IMG/VR virus record: IMGVR_UViG_3300023179_000375
Coordinates: 1 to 29,572 of that record
DNA: 29,572 nt
Origin: a virus
Direction: 5' to 3' (one strand)
The position numbers and the translations under genes were made by a program. A model generated the notes under the pieces. It had not been told where the DNA came from and searched no databases. It saw only the letters and a list, made by a program, of their open reading frames with translations. Shown in pieces: positions 17,501 through 23,446 of this stretch (positions are counted from its first letter, which is position 1; each line of letters begins with the position of its first letter).

Positions 17501-18695
17501 GTATGCCGGAGAACGCAGCGCTGGAACTTTCGGATATCAACGTCGGGGCCGTGCGTTTAAGATGCCACTACTTAATCTTTTCTTAAAGTATAAGTCGGCA
17601 CCAATTCAGGTTGTATTCCAACAATTTGAAGCATTGAATACCCTTGCTTGGCACAGCGGACGCCGTTGGATTAGAGAAGAACGGCAGCGTGTTATTGATG
17701 ACCCACAGCTGGGGCCAGAAGCGGCTAAAAAATTTGATAGGCTAATTCAGAAACAGAGGTATGAGCAGTTTAAGTATTTAGTTTTCATCAACGCTATTGC
17801 ATTCTTGGCTATGGGCCTTGAAGGTACGCCGTTCTGGTGGCTCCTTTCCCGCATCGCTGGGTTCTTCCTACGACAAAATGACCCTAACGAAAACAATCCG
17901 GAAGCAGTTGATTTTGACCTAAATTTGTTCCTTGAAAATTATGCTGCAGACCAAATGAACCCGGAGATTGCGCGTATGTTAATGCGCGGCCCGCTCGCTG
18001 GTGCACTCAACGTATCTCTTGTAGAACAAATGTCGCTAAACCCGCCGTCTATGTTCTTACAAGGGTGGAGTGAAACGGCTGATAAATCTGCAGAAGACGC
18101 CCTTCAAAAAGCGCAAAACTTCTTTTTAGGCCCCGTATTTGGGGGGCTTCCTACACAAATTGCCCGTGCGTATGATGCAGCCAAACGCGATACTATGCGG
18201 GGTGTAGAAATGCTACTACCTCCCGGCATTCGTACTCCCCTAACTACTGCGCGTATCAAAGAAGAAGGCTTCACCACTATGAAAGGTGAGGTTGTTGTCC
18301 CAGCAAATAAAGTTACTAACAGCGACTTGTTTATCACTGCACTTGGCTTTTCTCCTGAAGATTATCGTCGATTCCAAGCGGCTAAATTTAAATTGGCAAC
18401 TATTGCAGCAAAGATTGCCCTGCAAAAACAAGAAATCTATGATGACTTTTGGCTTGCTGAACAGCTGCCTGCCGGGGAACGCAAGACCGAAGCAGTTGCT
18501 AAAGTATTTACGCGAAAAAATAATTTTAACAAGGTGTATCCATCCGAGCATATTAGCGATAAAGATATGGCTAATTCTTTGATTAGGCGAAGAAAGCAGC
18601 AGCAATCAGAGCAGGCTCATGGTGGGTTTACTTCGAATGAAAAAATGTGGCCTATCATTGAAGACCGCACCAAATTTGGAAAAATGGAGCGATGA
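11595..18695 (+). CDS. Giant virion-associated polyvalent protein: GHKL ATPase + HExxH zinc peptidase + LPD38-like region
   Basis: 2366 residues, last gene of the late block. Residues 1-30 (PVVYIPNVGNVSFPDDMP) match a short N-terminal domain seen in large phage virion proteins. Two hydrophobic Gly/Ala segments lie near 208-230 and 260-290; residues 345-625 are charged and partly coiled. Residues 630-1015 form a Bergerat-fold ATPase: N-box E661, N665, D668 (ELFQNSFDG); G1 box D699-N-G701-T-G703; G2 box G728-G-L-G731; then a transducer-like domain. A zincin follows with H1194-E-L-A-H1198 and a possible third ligand H1204. Helical regions (1335-1840) lead to an LPD38-like region at about 1990-2170 with a membrane-like stretch at 2059-2085. 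The genome position is that of the T7 gp16-type ejected core protein, so delivery into the host is inferred. Targets of both enzymes are unknown. Confidence 0.85.
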   Translation: MPVVYIPNVGNVSFPDDMPMDNIVSAIKENIIPQFENAAKTKTAESAIRETPSTTNVVIQGASVAKPVQNIADIMGLEQEEPAMSKASDAATIYKNLTAAKKGELPSLTPPTAPKATLSSVLSGLGTTARESIPATVAGLKAGVGEAGAAVAGKLGQDELAAVLQDAAKRAEKRGAQAEFRTDISTPDIEDPTLRGIYGGVQSAIKTAPSLATALVGGTGFGLLAAGTQVAAEAFNKYMNRGADPSEAALGALSEGGVEIVTELVPMGFLVNKFGKTGATEFIAGLLFRELPGEQAATLAQDAIDTAIANPDKTWAEYWNERPAAAYQTLISTLTQAGLTTAVSKSTQYITQKLNEAKTTGAPATETERKKEPFVGEEPTQKTKPEPAGPPQPTTIEELMQTSTPPRPSVFEGNEVDFDAINRQLLEEGSISQEQFDEFAKQKAQKEAEDEDEAINRRLREASREFDEEDGGVPEPTLVTRGKKQYTPLEAAKYDLTAAKRRYTDYAGKVRGALEATGMTIDQIPDTTKAVLDGLKNKITDAQTKYDSLLEDERSAAEFKNKRKSTEEPKVQVPDNDTILKDLQAKKEELLTPAGKPPMPKSAARAKYDEIQSAYDEIEQLKAQNEEISAKPGADVIRLTKLLGPKLYGSLENLPRVTVKELFQNSFDGIKPLLESGAISEGKINVGINEKNRTIEMVDNGTGMAPNILATKFLEIAGTQKETESASGGLGIAKMQFLFGNKNIKVITVRDGKVSTLETTGPDLEKALSNPDVAPKITVEPWDEAVAKNKQLQNLFPDNSGTYVKIGVPETFHNFDTGKDEPIELDNWAHSYPSLHTSPLFRNVDVNFHTLRDKATLFGALTDPSNNYSYSESIPVGKNFPIDEHSPLTTIKFGWGDAVMYVTREPEQYEWNQSRVHVLSNGIYQFTQKIDKGPKYNFYLDIHPKVKAEDPGYPFDLNRQRFSPAVAGDFDKIFNYVKQLYDVSDLQNNTTNYGTVRYLEPSGPTQPETLSPPLPAMEVPTNLLRPGDSMAVINGKLEINGRPVPEITSAEASSFKIDLNTLVIPQDQLRTDAPILNDNLFVKNEGLSFTELMEDSFGPRFYGYMRELGEAFMELRDVVAKEMGYDKYNSYKEVSLDKEVIGISFDIEYRGVSTRVPFWGMYLNPAAVSYGLKKFSVAVSPERAASAMVGTMVHELAHHEVRSHNEEFPAEMQKILAFLNVPETTNFDFAAFNRKVQQLVADNADIQSEMERVFNEGVSNDNLSPIGIRLKEAGAYQTTDGRTPSDLGDLGSTAASYQRISNEPKAGEGAIKSQQRRTDVPKSGKAKPPITYKHMDKLLNNLKQTPVNALKAVNNLIDIMADRAEVGFWSKVLPLLPDWAVRSRLPKQLVKNGDKFELKPLLPQFDVYDRALAAFERTQKELEGEIKRVLDLGKRLNNKTHKALSMLQLEATSKEIDPDTDTKDPYLNQLWAQLQSMPDGQQAIAVYREQRNFYKKIYNKIRNIAAKNIYTALIRKGTTPSDAAVKTKEVLDRDMPLRKGPYFPMSRFGENWIGFKMKNDAGKLEKGFLMFESGFARDRVLKDVEAAIRAEIREELGPNASEKDIEDVIVNEERLQARDGFSNLLNFVYGQENALSKARDVIGDSFEEAIAGLQKRGGVGLSVAEAEKMLTQAKNDATGTIQQLLIQLAPANSLKKLFARRKKIAGAVADSNRSFAVTATKQMNYLAKLMHGGSMEAALIAANENLKYLSPRNQIFAGMIIREFELRMESNLYPTSQNSIIQALSGTAFVYQMTSIASAIRNVMYMTWNGLGVLGSKLGIAETSALMSKYIAGFSRGFYAKDRPDGVMGFGFPSLLYDKNLNPFVREGLERAVAENKLNISQAYDLAEIRRTPSGIPLMSLRGVLDVPRRGVNMLATVLHNSERMGREVLWATALEGRAKQLFKEKNTDGSKRYTAQQIADMAYEFADEYAGERSAGTFGYQRRGRAFKMPLLNLFLKYKSAPIQVVFQQFEALNTLAWHSGRRWIREERQRVIDDPQLGPEAAKKFDRLIQKQRYEQFKYLVFINAIAFLAMGLEGTPFWWLLSRIAGFFLRQNDPNENNPEAVDFDLNLFLENYAADQMNPEIARMLMRGPLAGALNVSLVEQMSLNPPSMFLQGWSETADKSAEDALQKAQNFFLGPVFGGLPTQIARAYDAAKRDTMRGVEMLLPPGIRTPLTTARIKEEGFTTMKGEVVVPANKVTNSDLFITALGFSPEDYRRFQAAKFKLATIAAKIALQKQEIYDDFWLAEQLPAGERKTEAVAKVFTRKNNFNKVYPSEHISDKDMANSLIRRRKQQQSEQAHGGFTSNEKMWPIIEDRTKFGKMER
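15373..15585 (+). other. Possible overprinted 70-residue ORF inside the giant gene
   Basis: In the +1 frame relative to the giant gene, an ATG preceded by AAGGAG (15361-15366, spacing 6) opens a 70-residue frame with a plausible amphipathic helical composition (LQTWETLGVQQRATKEYL, LKQARELLSRSKDVQTFL). It sits exactly over the linker between the zinc-peptidase and the following helical region, where the giant frame reads as disordered Gly/Ser/Thr-rich sequence. It may be a real small protein, a relic of a former gene boundary, or chance. Confidence 0.25.
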
Positions 18696-18719
18696 AAAAA
18701 GCCCCGCATTGCGCGGGGC
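18695..18719 (-). terminator. Intrinsic terminator of the leftward (replication) operon
   Basis: Seven-base perfect stem GCCCCGC / GCGGGGC (18701-18707 and 18713-18719) with a five-base loop ATTGC. Read on the - strand, it is followed directly by six U (18695-18700). The A-run on the + strand begins at the last base of the giant gene's stop codon. No T-run follows on the + strand, so it should mainly stop leftward transcripts. Confidence 0.85.
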
Positions 18720-18734
18720 CAAACATCCAAAGAG

Positions 18735-18751
18735 ACACCCATTGCGGGTGT
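18735..18751. other. Second hairpin in the convergent junction
   Basis: Stem ACACCC / GGGTGT (18735-18740, 18746-18751) with the same five-base loop ATTGC as the adjacent terminator. There is no U-tract on either side. It may help block rightward transcripts from the late operon or stabilise the 3' end of the leftward mRNA. Confidence 0.5.
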
Positions 18752-18787
18752 GGGCAGTATACAACACTATTTAATTAGTGCAAGAAA

Positions 18788-18985
18788 TTACTCCATCCGC
18801 CATACACGTATTCCCCGCACGCCATCTTCAACCACTGCTTGCATAGTTACCTTGTAGCCTAAACGCTTACAAGCTTTTTTGACTTGGCGTTTTGCTTCTA
18901 AAACATCAAGGCACGGTACAAAGAAGGATGAGTACGGATGGAATTTAGCCCAATCAATCTCAAACATTATCTGATGCAGTCTCAT
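18788..18985 (-). CDS. Small conserved phage protein of unknown function
   Basis: 65 residues from the upstream ATG at 18985, or 59 from the ATG at 18967 (MFEIDWAKF); the latter overlaps the primase end by only 8 bp and begins where I expect conservation to begin. Neither has a clear Shine-Dalgarno, so coupling to the primase is likely. The pattern 'IDWxKFxPxSSFFVPCLD', a central basic helix (EAKRQVKKACKRLGY) and a final 'GVRGIRVWR' recur beside primases in aquatic phages. No function is assigned. It is the last gene of the leftward operon, 69 bp from the terminator. Confidence 0.7.
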   Translation of the reverse strand: MRLHQIMFEIDWAKFHPYSSFFVPCLDVLEAKRQVKKACKRLGYKVTMQAVVEDGVRGIRVWRME

Positions 18986-21785
18986 ATGGTTCGTTACGCA
19001 GCTTATCTACCGATACGATTCTATTTACATACGCCTCAGTATCAACAAACTCGCCATTATCACAATTAAATTCGTAAGCCCATACCGGCGGAGAAACAAT
19101 CATTGTGCCCTTAGACATGCGCTTTTTCACCTTGTCCATAAACACGCCGTCTTCTTTTAGTTTTAGCAGCAGCTCTTTCATATTTGTCTGTTGCTTACTA
19201 CAAAAGTTTTGCAGTGCTTTAGCTGTTATATAGAGGCGCTTAGTATCTGGTTCAATACGAACCATAAGTTCTAGCCTAGGTTCCCTAATCGGGAGCTGTT
19301 CCATGCCCGTACGCTTGTCAGTATTGTTATTAACCACCAAAACATTATTACGATGCGCGTTAAGGAACTCACCAATGACGCTAGATTGATTAGACAGCGG
19401 TGGCGCAATTTGTAGCTTGAGATTCTTGAGGTATTCAATTACCCATTTCATGATTCGCTTGGCGTCAATGCTAGTCAGATTAAGATGATTAGCAACAACC
19501 AAACCGGCAATGTTAGCTGAAGCTACCGCTGACCAATACCGCTCTCTGCTCTGTAAACCAGCTGCCTTGTCAATTTCTTTTTGAATATGCTTAGCTAGTT
19601 CAGATACATCTTCTACATGCCCCGCCAAGTATGTGAAGTAAATGTCAGCAGCGGTGCCGTAGTTGTCGTTTAACTTGCCAAAAAGTGCGTCCGCTTCTTC
19701 TTTTGAAAATAGGTTTGTGGGGTGAATTTCGTACTCCATAGTACGCATCATTTCCCCATCCGGCGATTCTTTGAGCAGATGCAGCTTGTCATAGAACGAT
19801 GCGTTAGACGTGGATACCGTGATGTTTGCCCAAGTCAGGTTGATACGCTCTGTGTTTTCCGAGGAGCGCAGACGGCCACGGTTTTTTCCGTTAGACGCAG
19901 CATAGGCAAAGTTAGAAAAATCCTCTGGCGATACGTTGGTAATTTCATCGCATGTAAATGCAAGATTATTCATCATTGCCATACGGTTAAGCTTAAAGTT
20001 TGTAGTGTCGTTGAACGTACACATCAAATCTGTTGGGTGCCCAACAAGCGAGTTGATAGCTTTAAGGATTGTGGTTTTACCTGTACCAGAGTCATCACTG
20101 ATAAGGTTGATAACGGCGCCGCGCACACCCATAAATTTTAAAATGGGAGAACCAAAGCATGAGCTAAAAGCAAACGCATGCGGTTCAAGTCCGGGCCGGT
20201 TATACGTATCTACAACACTGCGCCATTCTTCTAAGGTTCCTTTGGGTTCCATCATGGACGCTACATATTCCATAGAAGATGCCGGAGGGCTGTGCTTAAT
20301 TGTGTCCGCCCCAATTTCTCGATTGCCAACTACAAACCTACTATCTTCTTCAATCCAACCAAATTGCAACTTCATTTTCTCTGCTTCCTTCTCGGTTATT
20401 AGTTTGTTGCAGCAGGACACAATGTAAAACATAACAAGTTCCATTTGCGCTGCGGTCCCAACAATGCCCCTAAACGCCAACCGCTCCTTCAATTTGTTGG
20501 GCTGCGCCATATCTGACATGGGAACTGTAAATTCCACAATGCCATCAAGCGGAGTTTCAAGTCGCATGTGCGCGCACATACCCTTATCTGGGTCGCTCAT
20601 ACGCTTTAGAACGAAAAGGTTGTGTGGATAAACTTGTGTAGGACCTTCGTCCTCTTCATCACGTGTCCACTTATAAATGCCACCAGTCTCGCCTACTACG
20701 AACGGATAGGGTAATTCTGGTATCTCATGAGAAACGGTATGGACTATATCGCCTACCGTTTCTTTAACAAGCATTTCTTTCTTATTAGATACCTTAATCT
20801 CAGAACCTAATTTAAGCGGCGTGCCTATCTTTTTGTGGGCACATCCACGACAACCTCCGGGGTTTTCTTCTTCAAACTTCCTACATGAAGTCCAATGCTG
20901 TACTTGTCCCGCTTTCTTTTCTGCGGTTTCGGGGGTGTAGTCTGGATGACCTTCAGAAACTATTTGGATAGCTTGTTCTGCATCCACGCAAAATTTAGCA
21001 ATAGATAAAGCGTAGAACCATTGGTTGTAGGAAATAGTGTCTCTATTACGAATGATGTGTTCTAGTTGTGCGCACCCCGTACCCTGTTCATTTTTTTGAA
21101 GAATCGTTGAGAACCGATACTGGGTGTTTGGGTCTATATCATTTACTGGACGATTGAACCCGCTGTGTGATACCACACCCCCAGCTTCTTTAAGCATAGC
21201 CGCAAACGCGTCTATGTGTATGTTCGATGCCATATGCAGCAACGACACAGGTAGGGGCGGGTCTGTCTTAAAGTTTAGTGTGCCCGGAACGCGCAAAATT
21301 CTAGCCGCATCTGCCGTAATTGCGTGGTCTACATTTAGCTTGTGCTTAGCACAGAGAGACTTAAGTTGTTCAGCTATGGGCTTCCACGCTGCGCGCGGTA
21401 TTGTTTCATGCAGCGTCCAATATACGTGCACCCCACGACCTGAATTAACAATAGTTGGGGTAGGAAGATTAAGCTTCTTACAAAATTCACTAAGCGCATC
21501 AATCCCTTCGGCCTGATTTTCATATGGCTTGCCACGACCACAATCTATATCAAGCCGAAAGGATTTAAAATACGCCGCGTTTTCTGTATCACGCTTACCA
21601 GACTCTTTGAACTTGGCGCAAGCGAAATAAACGTCATACTCAGAATTAAGTAAACGCTCCACTTCTTCTTCAACCTCGTCCAGCTCCTGCACAAACTTCT
21701 GTCGAGGTGCTCCATCCTTAAGACCAGTCACGCAGTACCAACCCTCGGTTGGCAGAACCGCAGACAGAAAGTCTCTTGCCGACAT
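18960..21785 (-). CDS. PrimPol-type primase fused to a DUF927-like helicase
   Basis: 941 residues. The N-terminal archaeo-eukaryotic primase domain has D79-I-D81 (FRLDIDCG), the SGRGVHVYW motif with H120, and a third acidic site in DHAITADAARILRVPGT (D153 or D159). A likely zinc knuckle follows near residues 300-320 (SCRKFEEENPGGCRGCAHKK), as in other phage PrimPols. The C-terminal ATPase has Walker A SDDSGTGKTT with K570 and Walker B LAFTCDE with D613-E614, then a 'YAASNGKNRGR' and 'ITVSTSN' pattern like DUF927 helicases. One protein would thus prime and unwind at the fork, the role of T7 gp4 with an unrelated primase fold. The start lies 3 bp after the HTH gene stop; GGGAT is a weak ribosome site. 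DUF927 assignment is less certain than the primase. Confidence 0.85.
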   Translation of the reverse strand: MSARDFLSAVLPTEGWYCVTGLKDGAPRQKFVQELDEVEEEVERLLNSEYDVYFACAKFKESGKRDTENAAYFKSFRLDIDCGRGKPYENQAEGIDALSEFCKKLNLPTPTIVNSGRGVHVYWTLHETIPRAAWKPIAEQLKSLCAKHKLNVDHAITADAARILRVPGTLNFKTDPPLPVSLLHMASNIHIDAFAAMLKEAGGVVSHSGFNRPVNDIDPNTQYRFSTILQKNEQGTGCAQLEHIIRNRDTISYNQWFYALSIAKFCVDAEQAIQIVSEGHPDYTPETAEKKAGQVQHWTSCRKFEEENPGGCRGCAHKKIGTPLKLGSEIKVSNKKEMLVKETVGDIVHTVSHEIPELPYPFVVGETGGIYKWTRDEEDEGPTQVYPHNLFVLKRMSDPDKGMCAHMRLETPLDGIVEFTVPMSDMAQPNKLKERLAFRGIVGTAAQMELVMFYIVSCCNKLITEKEAEKMKLQFGWIEEDSRFVVGNREIGADTIKHSPPASSMEYVASMMEPKGTLEEWRSVVDTYNRPGLEPHAFAFSSCFGSPILKFMGVRGAVINLISDDSGTGKTTILKAINSLVGHPTDLMCTFNDTTNFKLNRMAMMNNLAFTCDEITNVSPEDFSNFAYAASNGKNRGRLRSSENTERINLTWANITVSTSNASFYDKLHLLKESPDGEMMRTMEYEIHPTNLFSKEEADALFGKLNDNYGTAADIYFTYLAGHVEDVSELAKHIQKEIDKAAGLQSRERYWSAVASANIAGLVVANHLNLTSIDAKRIMKWVIEYLKNLKLQIAPPLSNQSSVIGEFLNAHRNNVLVVNNNTDKRTGMEQLPIREPRLELMVRIEPDTKRLYITAKALQNFCSKQQTNMKELLLKLKEDGVFMDKVKKRMSKGTMIVSPPVWAYEFNCDNGEFVDTEAYVNRIVSVDKLRNEPYETASDNV

Positions 21786-21788
21786 GTT

Positions 21789-22058
21789 TTATCCCGACGT
21801 TATTTCGGCGTCGTATACACCCGCCTTTGTTAGTACATCTCGGATGCGCTCTTCTTGAGACTGCTTAGGGTTATTCCTGCCGCTGAACCAGTTGTACACC
21901 GTCATTTTGGAGACGGAAAAATACTCACTAATATCAGCTACAGGAATGTCCCTAGAAATGCAATACCTACCAAGAAGTACACCGAGACTATTTCCATCAG
22001 CTTCCAAATTCGCATCAATGATGCGCTGGCTATAGCCCCGGTTATCCATATCATTCAT
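21789..22058 (-). CDS. Small HTH DNA-binding protein
   Basis: 89 residues from the ATG at 22058, which overlaps the preceding stop by 8 bp; a longer start (22124) would overlap by 74 bp and is less likely, and the ATG at 22049 is also possible. Residues 38-61 (IPVADISEYFSVSKMTVYNW) form a helix-turn-helix of the Cro/XRE or resolvase-like type: the second helix is 'SKMTVYNWF'. The 'LGVLLGRYCI' helix before it is usual in phage homologues. It is encoded between the ssDNA-binding protein and the primase, so it could regulate this operon or mark the origin. No partner domain is present. Confidence 0.75.
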   Translation of the reverse strand: MNDMDNRGYSQRIIDANLEADGNSLGVLLGRYCISRDIPVADISEYFSVSKMTVYNWFSGRNNPKQSQEERIRDVLTKAGVYDAEITSG

Positions 22059-22962
22059 CGTCGGTTTCATCGCCTCGTGCCACAAACCGACTAAGTACAG
22101 AGCTAAGGTCGGACTGAGGGGCAACTTCCGCCTTTGCCTTTTTGGCAGGGCGCTTTACCGGTTCCTCCACATACTCTTCCTCATCTTCGTGCACTTGGGG
22201 TTCAGCCTTAGGCTTCGGTGCGGCAATCTTCTGTACACCATCAGTCTGCGCAACAGTCAGGCGAATAGCATTACTTGCTTCACGGCTCTTGCTAAGTTCT
22301 TCAAAAACAAAAAACTCTTCTTCGTTCAACAGCTTAGCCGCTTTAAACACAAGCTTCGGGGTATCGCTATGGTCATCAAAACGCATTTCAGTAACGACCT
22401 GCGACATACCAATACCGTGGCTTGCAACATGCTTTGCGTACTGGTCAAACGGCATACCACTAGTACTGCCCTTACCAAAGATAGAGGTGGCCGGAAGCTT
22501 CATTTGATAGACGCCGCCGTACGGGTCATTAGCGAGAGCCACAGCAATCCGGCGAGCGAAACGGCAAGCGCGACCACCGTTATCGCCACTACCACTAATG
22601 TTATTGGGGCAATCAGCACAGCTCTTACTTTGTGGCTGCTCAACTCCGGCGTCGGGAGTAATACCGTTAGCTGACCAGCAATCGGGACCAGTGGCGTCCT
22701 TTTTAGGGTCATAACGGCTTCCGTAAAATTCACGGGAGATTTCCTTTGCTGCGTTGACAATAACGACTTGAAGTTCATCCTGATTGCTGGTTCCAATTTC
22801 TTCGCCAGCGACGACCATACGGAAGCGACGGCCACGGATAGAAATACGCTTATTCCCACCGGAAGTATTACCAGCAATAGCCTTAGTAAAGTCATCGACC
22901 CCACGGCGGCGGATATAATCAGGAATAGTAAGACCTTCAAAAATTGCGACATTGGTTCCCAT
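22051..22962 (-). CDS. Probable single-stranded DNA-binding protein with a four-Cys zinc site
   Basis: 303 residues. An N-terminal conserved region (LTIPDYIRRRG, AIAGNTSGGNKRISIRGRRF) leads to four cysteines, C95, C115, C118 and C133 (DCWSANG; SCADCPNN; ACRFARR), fit for one zinc. After LPATSIFGKG, and a conserved 'MRFDD..TPKLVFKA' strand pair, the C-terminal 80 residues are Lys/Pro/Glu-rich and end in the acidic tail DETDDE. Acidic tails recruit partner proteins in T7 gp2.5 and bacterial SSB. I recognise the family from phage replication operons; the ssDNA-binding role is inferred from that context and the tail. AAGGA precedes the ATG. Confidence 0.7.
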   Translation of the reverse strand: MGTNVAIFEGLTIPDYIRRRGVDDFTKAIAGNTSGGNKRISIRGRRFRMVVAGEEIGTSNQDELQVVIVNAAKEISREFYGSRYDPKKDATGPDCWSANGITPDAGVEQPQSKSCADCPNNISGSGDNGGRACRFARRIAVALANDPYGGVYQMKLPATSIFGKGSTSGMPFDQYAKHVASHGIGMSQVVTEMRFDDHSDTPKLVFKAAKLLNEEEFFVFEELSKSREASNAIRLTVAQTDGVQKIAAPKPKAEPQVHEDEEEYVEEPVKRPAKKAKAEVAPQSDLSSVLSRFVARGDETDDE

Positions 22963-22977
22963 TTGGGTGATTTCCTT

Positions 22978-23370
22978 TTATTTGCGACGGACAACCCGAA
23001 CTGCGTATGACTTGTCAATGTTCAAACCCATCGGCAGGAGGTCGGGGTTTTCTTCGAGAAACAGCTTGATGTTACCTTGGTGAATACGCTTCTCTAACAA
23101 ATTGAATGCATTGTGTTCTTGCATAAAGTTATAGAAGGATTCCCAATCATTAGTCCAAAAGTTACTCTTGATGGACTTAACCACCGTACCGGCTTTGGTG
23201 CGGATGCTGTCGGCATTGGTGGAATTACAAATTTCCATAAGCGCATCACCGACTACCTTCAAGTCAGCATCTAGTCGCTTAAGGGTTTCTTGGTAGTTGC
23301 GGTACAAAGCATCCTTTTCATCTCGGATGGCAATGTATGCTTCCACCAACTCATCGGTGTTGACTTCCAT
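22978..23370 (-). CDS. Conserved phage protein of the replication operon, unknown function
   Basis: 130 residues. The N-terminal half is a long charged helix (ELVEAYIAIRDEKDALYRNY, then ETLKRLDADLK). The C-terminal half carries the conserved pattern 'SIRTKAGTVVKSIKSNFWTNDWESF' (key parts TKAGT and WTNDWESF), then LLEKRIHQGN and LEENPDLLPMGLN and a final VRRK. I know this pattern from many aquatic phage genomes next to the ssDNA-binding gene, without a proven function. GGAGAC lies 6 bases before the ATG. It is first in the transcript from the promoter just upstream. Confidence 0.75.
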   Translation of the reverse strand: MEVNTDELVEAYIAIRDEKDALYRNYQETLKRLDADLKVVGDALMEICNSTNADSIRTKAGTVVKSIKSNFWTNDWESFYNFMQEHNAFNLLEKRIHQGNIKLFLEENPDLLPMGLNIDKSYAVRVVRRK

Positions 23371-23418
23371 ATGATGTCTCCGTGGTTTGCATTGGGGTCT
23401 TTGTGCCCCTTACCGCGC

Positions 23419-23446
23419 ATACTAGCACATCATTTTACTGTGTCAA
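23419..23446 (-). promoter_or_regulatory. Strong candidate sigma70-type promoter, leftward
   Basis: On the - strand a perfect TTGACA (bases 23446-23441) is followed after 16 bases by TAGTAT (23424-23419, four of six match TATAAT). The -35 box contains the stop codon of the SNF2 gene. Transcription would start near 23412, giving a leader of about 42 bases. That leader could form a small hairpin (GGGG at 23409-23406 with CCCC at 23397-23394) before the ribosome site of the 130-residue gene. The 72-bp gap is the largest in the - strand operon. Confidence 0.65.

Noticed and set aside
22059-22124. Longer start (ATG 22124) for the HTH protein
   Set aside because: It would overlap the ssDNA-binding gene by 74 bp, and the extra residues show no resemblance to HTH homologues I know.
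22500-23018. A hydrophobic 172-residue frame overlapping the ssDNA-binding gene, which could look like a membrane protein
   Set aside because: It is out of frame with a conserved Cys-motif protein, and its hydrophobicity comes from reading that gene's codons shifted by one base; no ribosome site.
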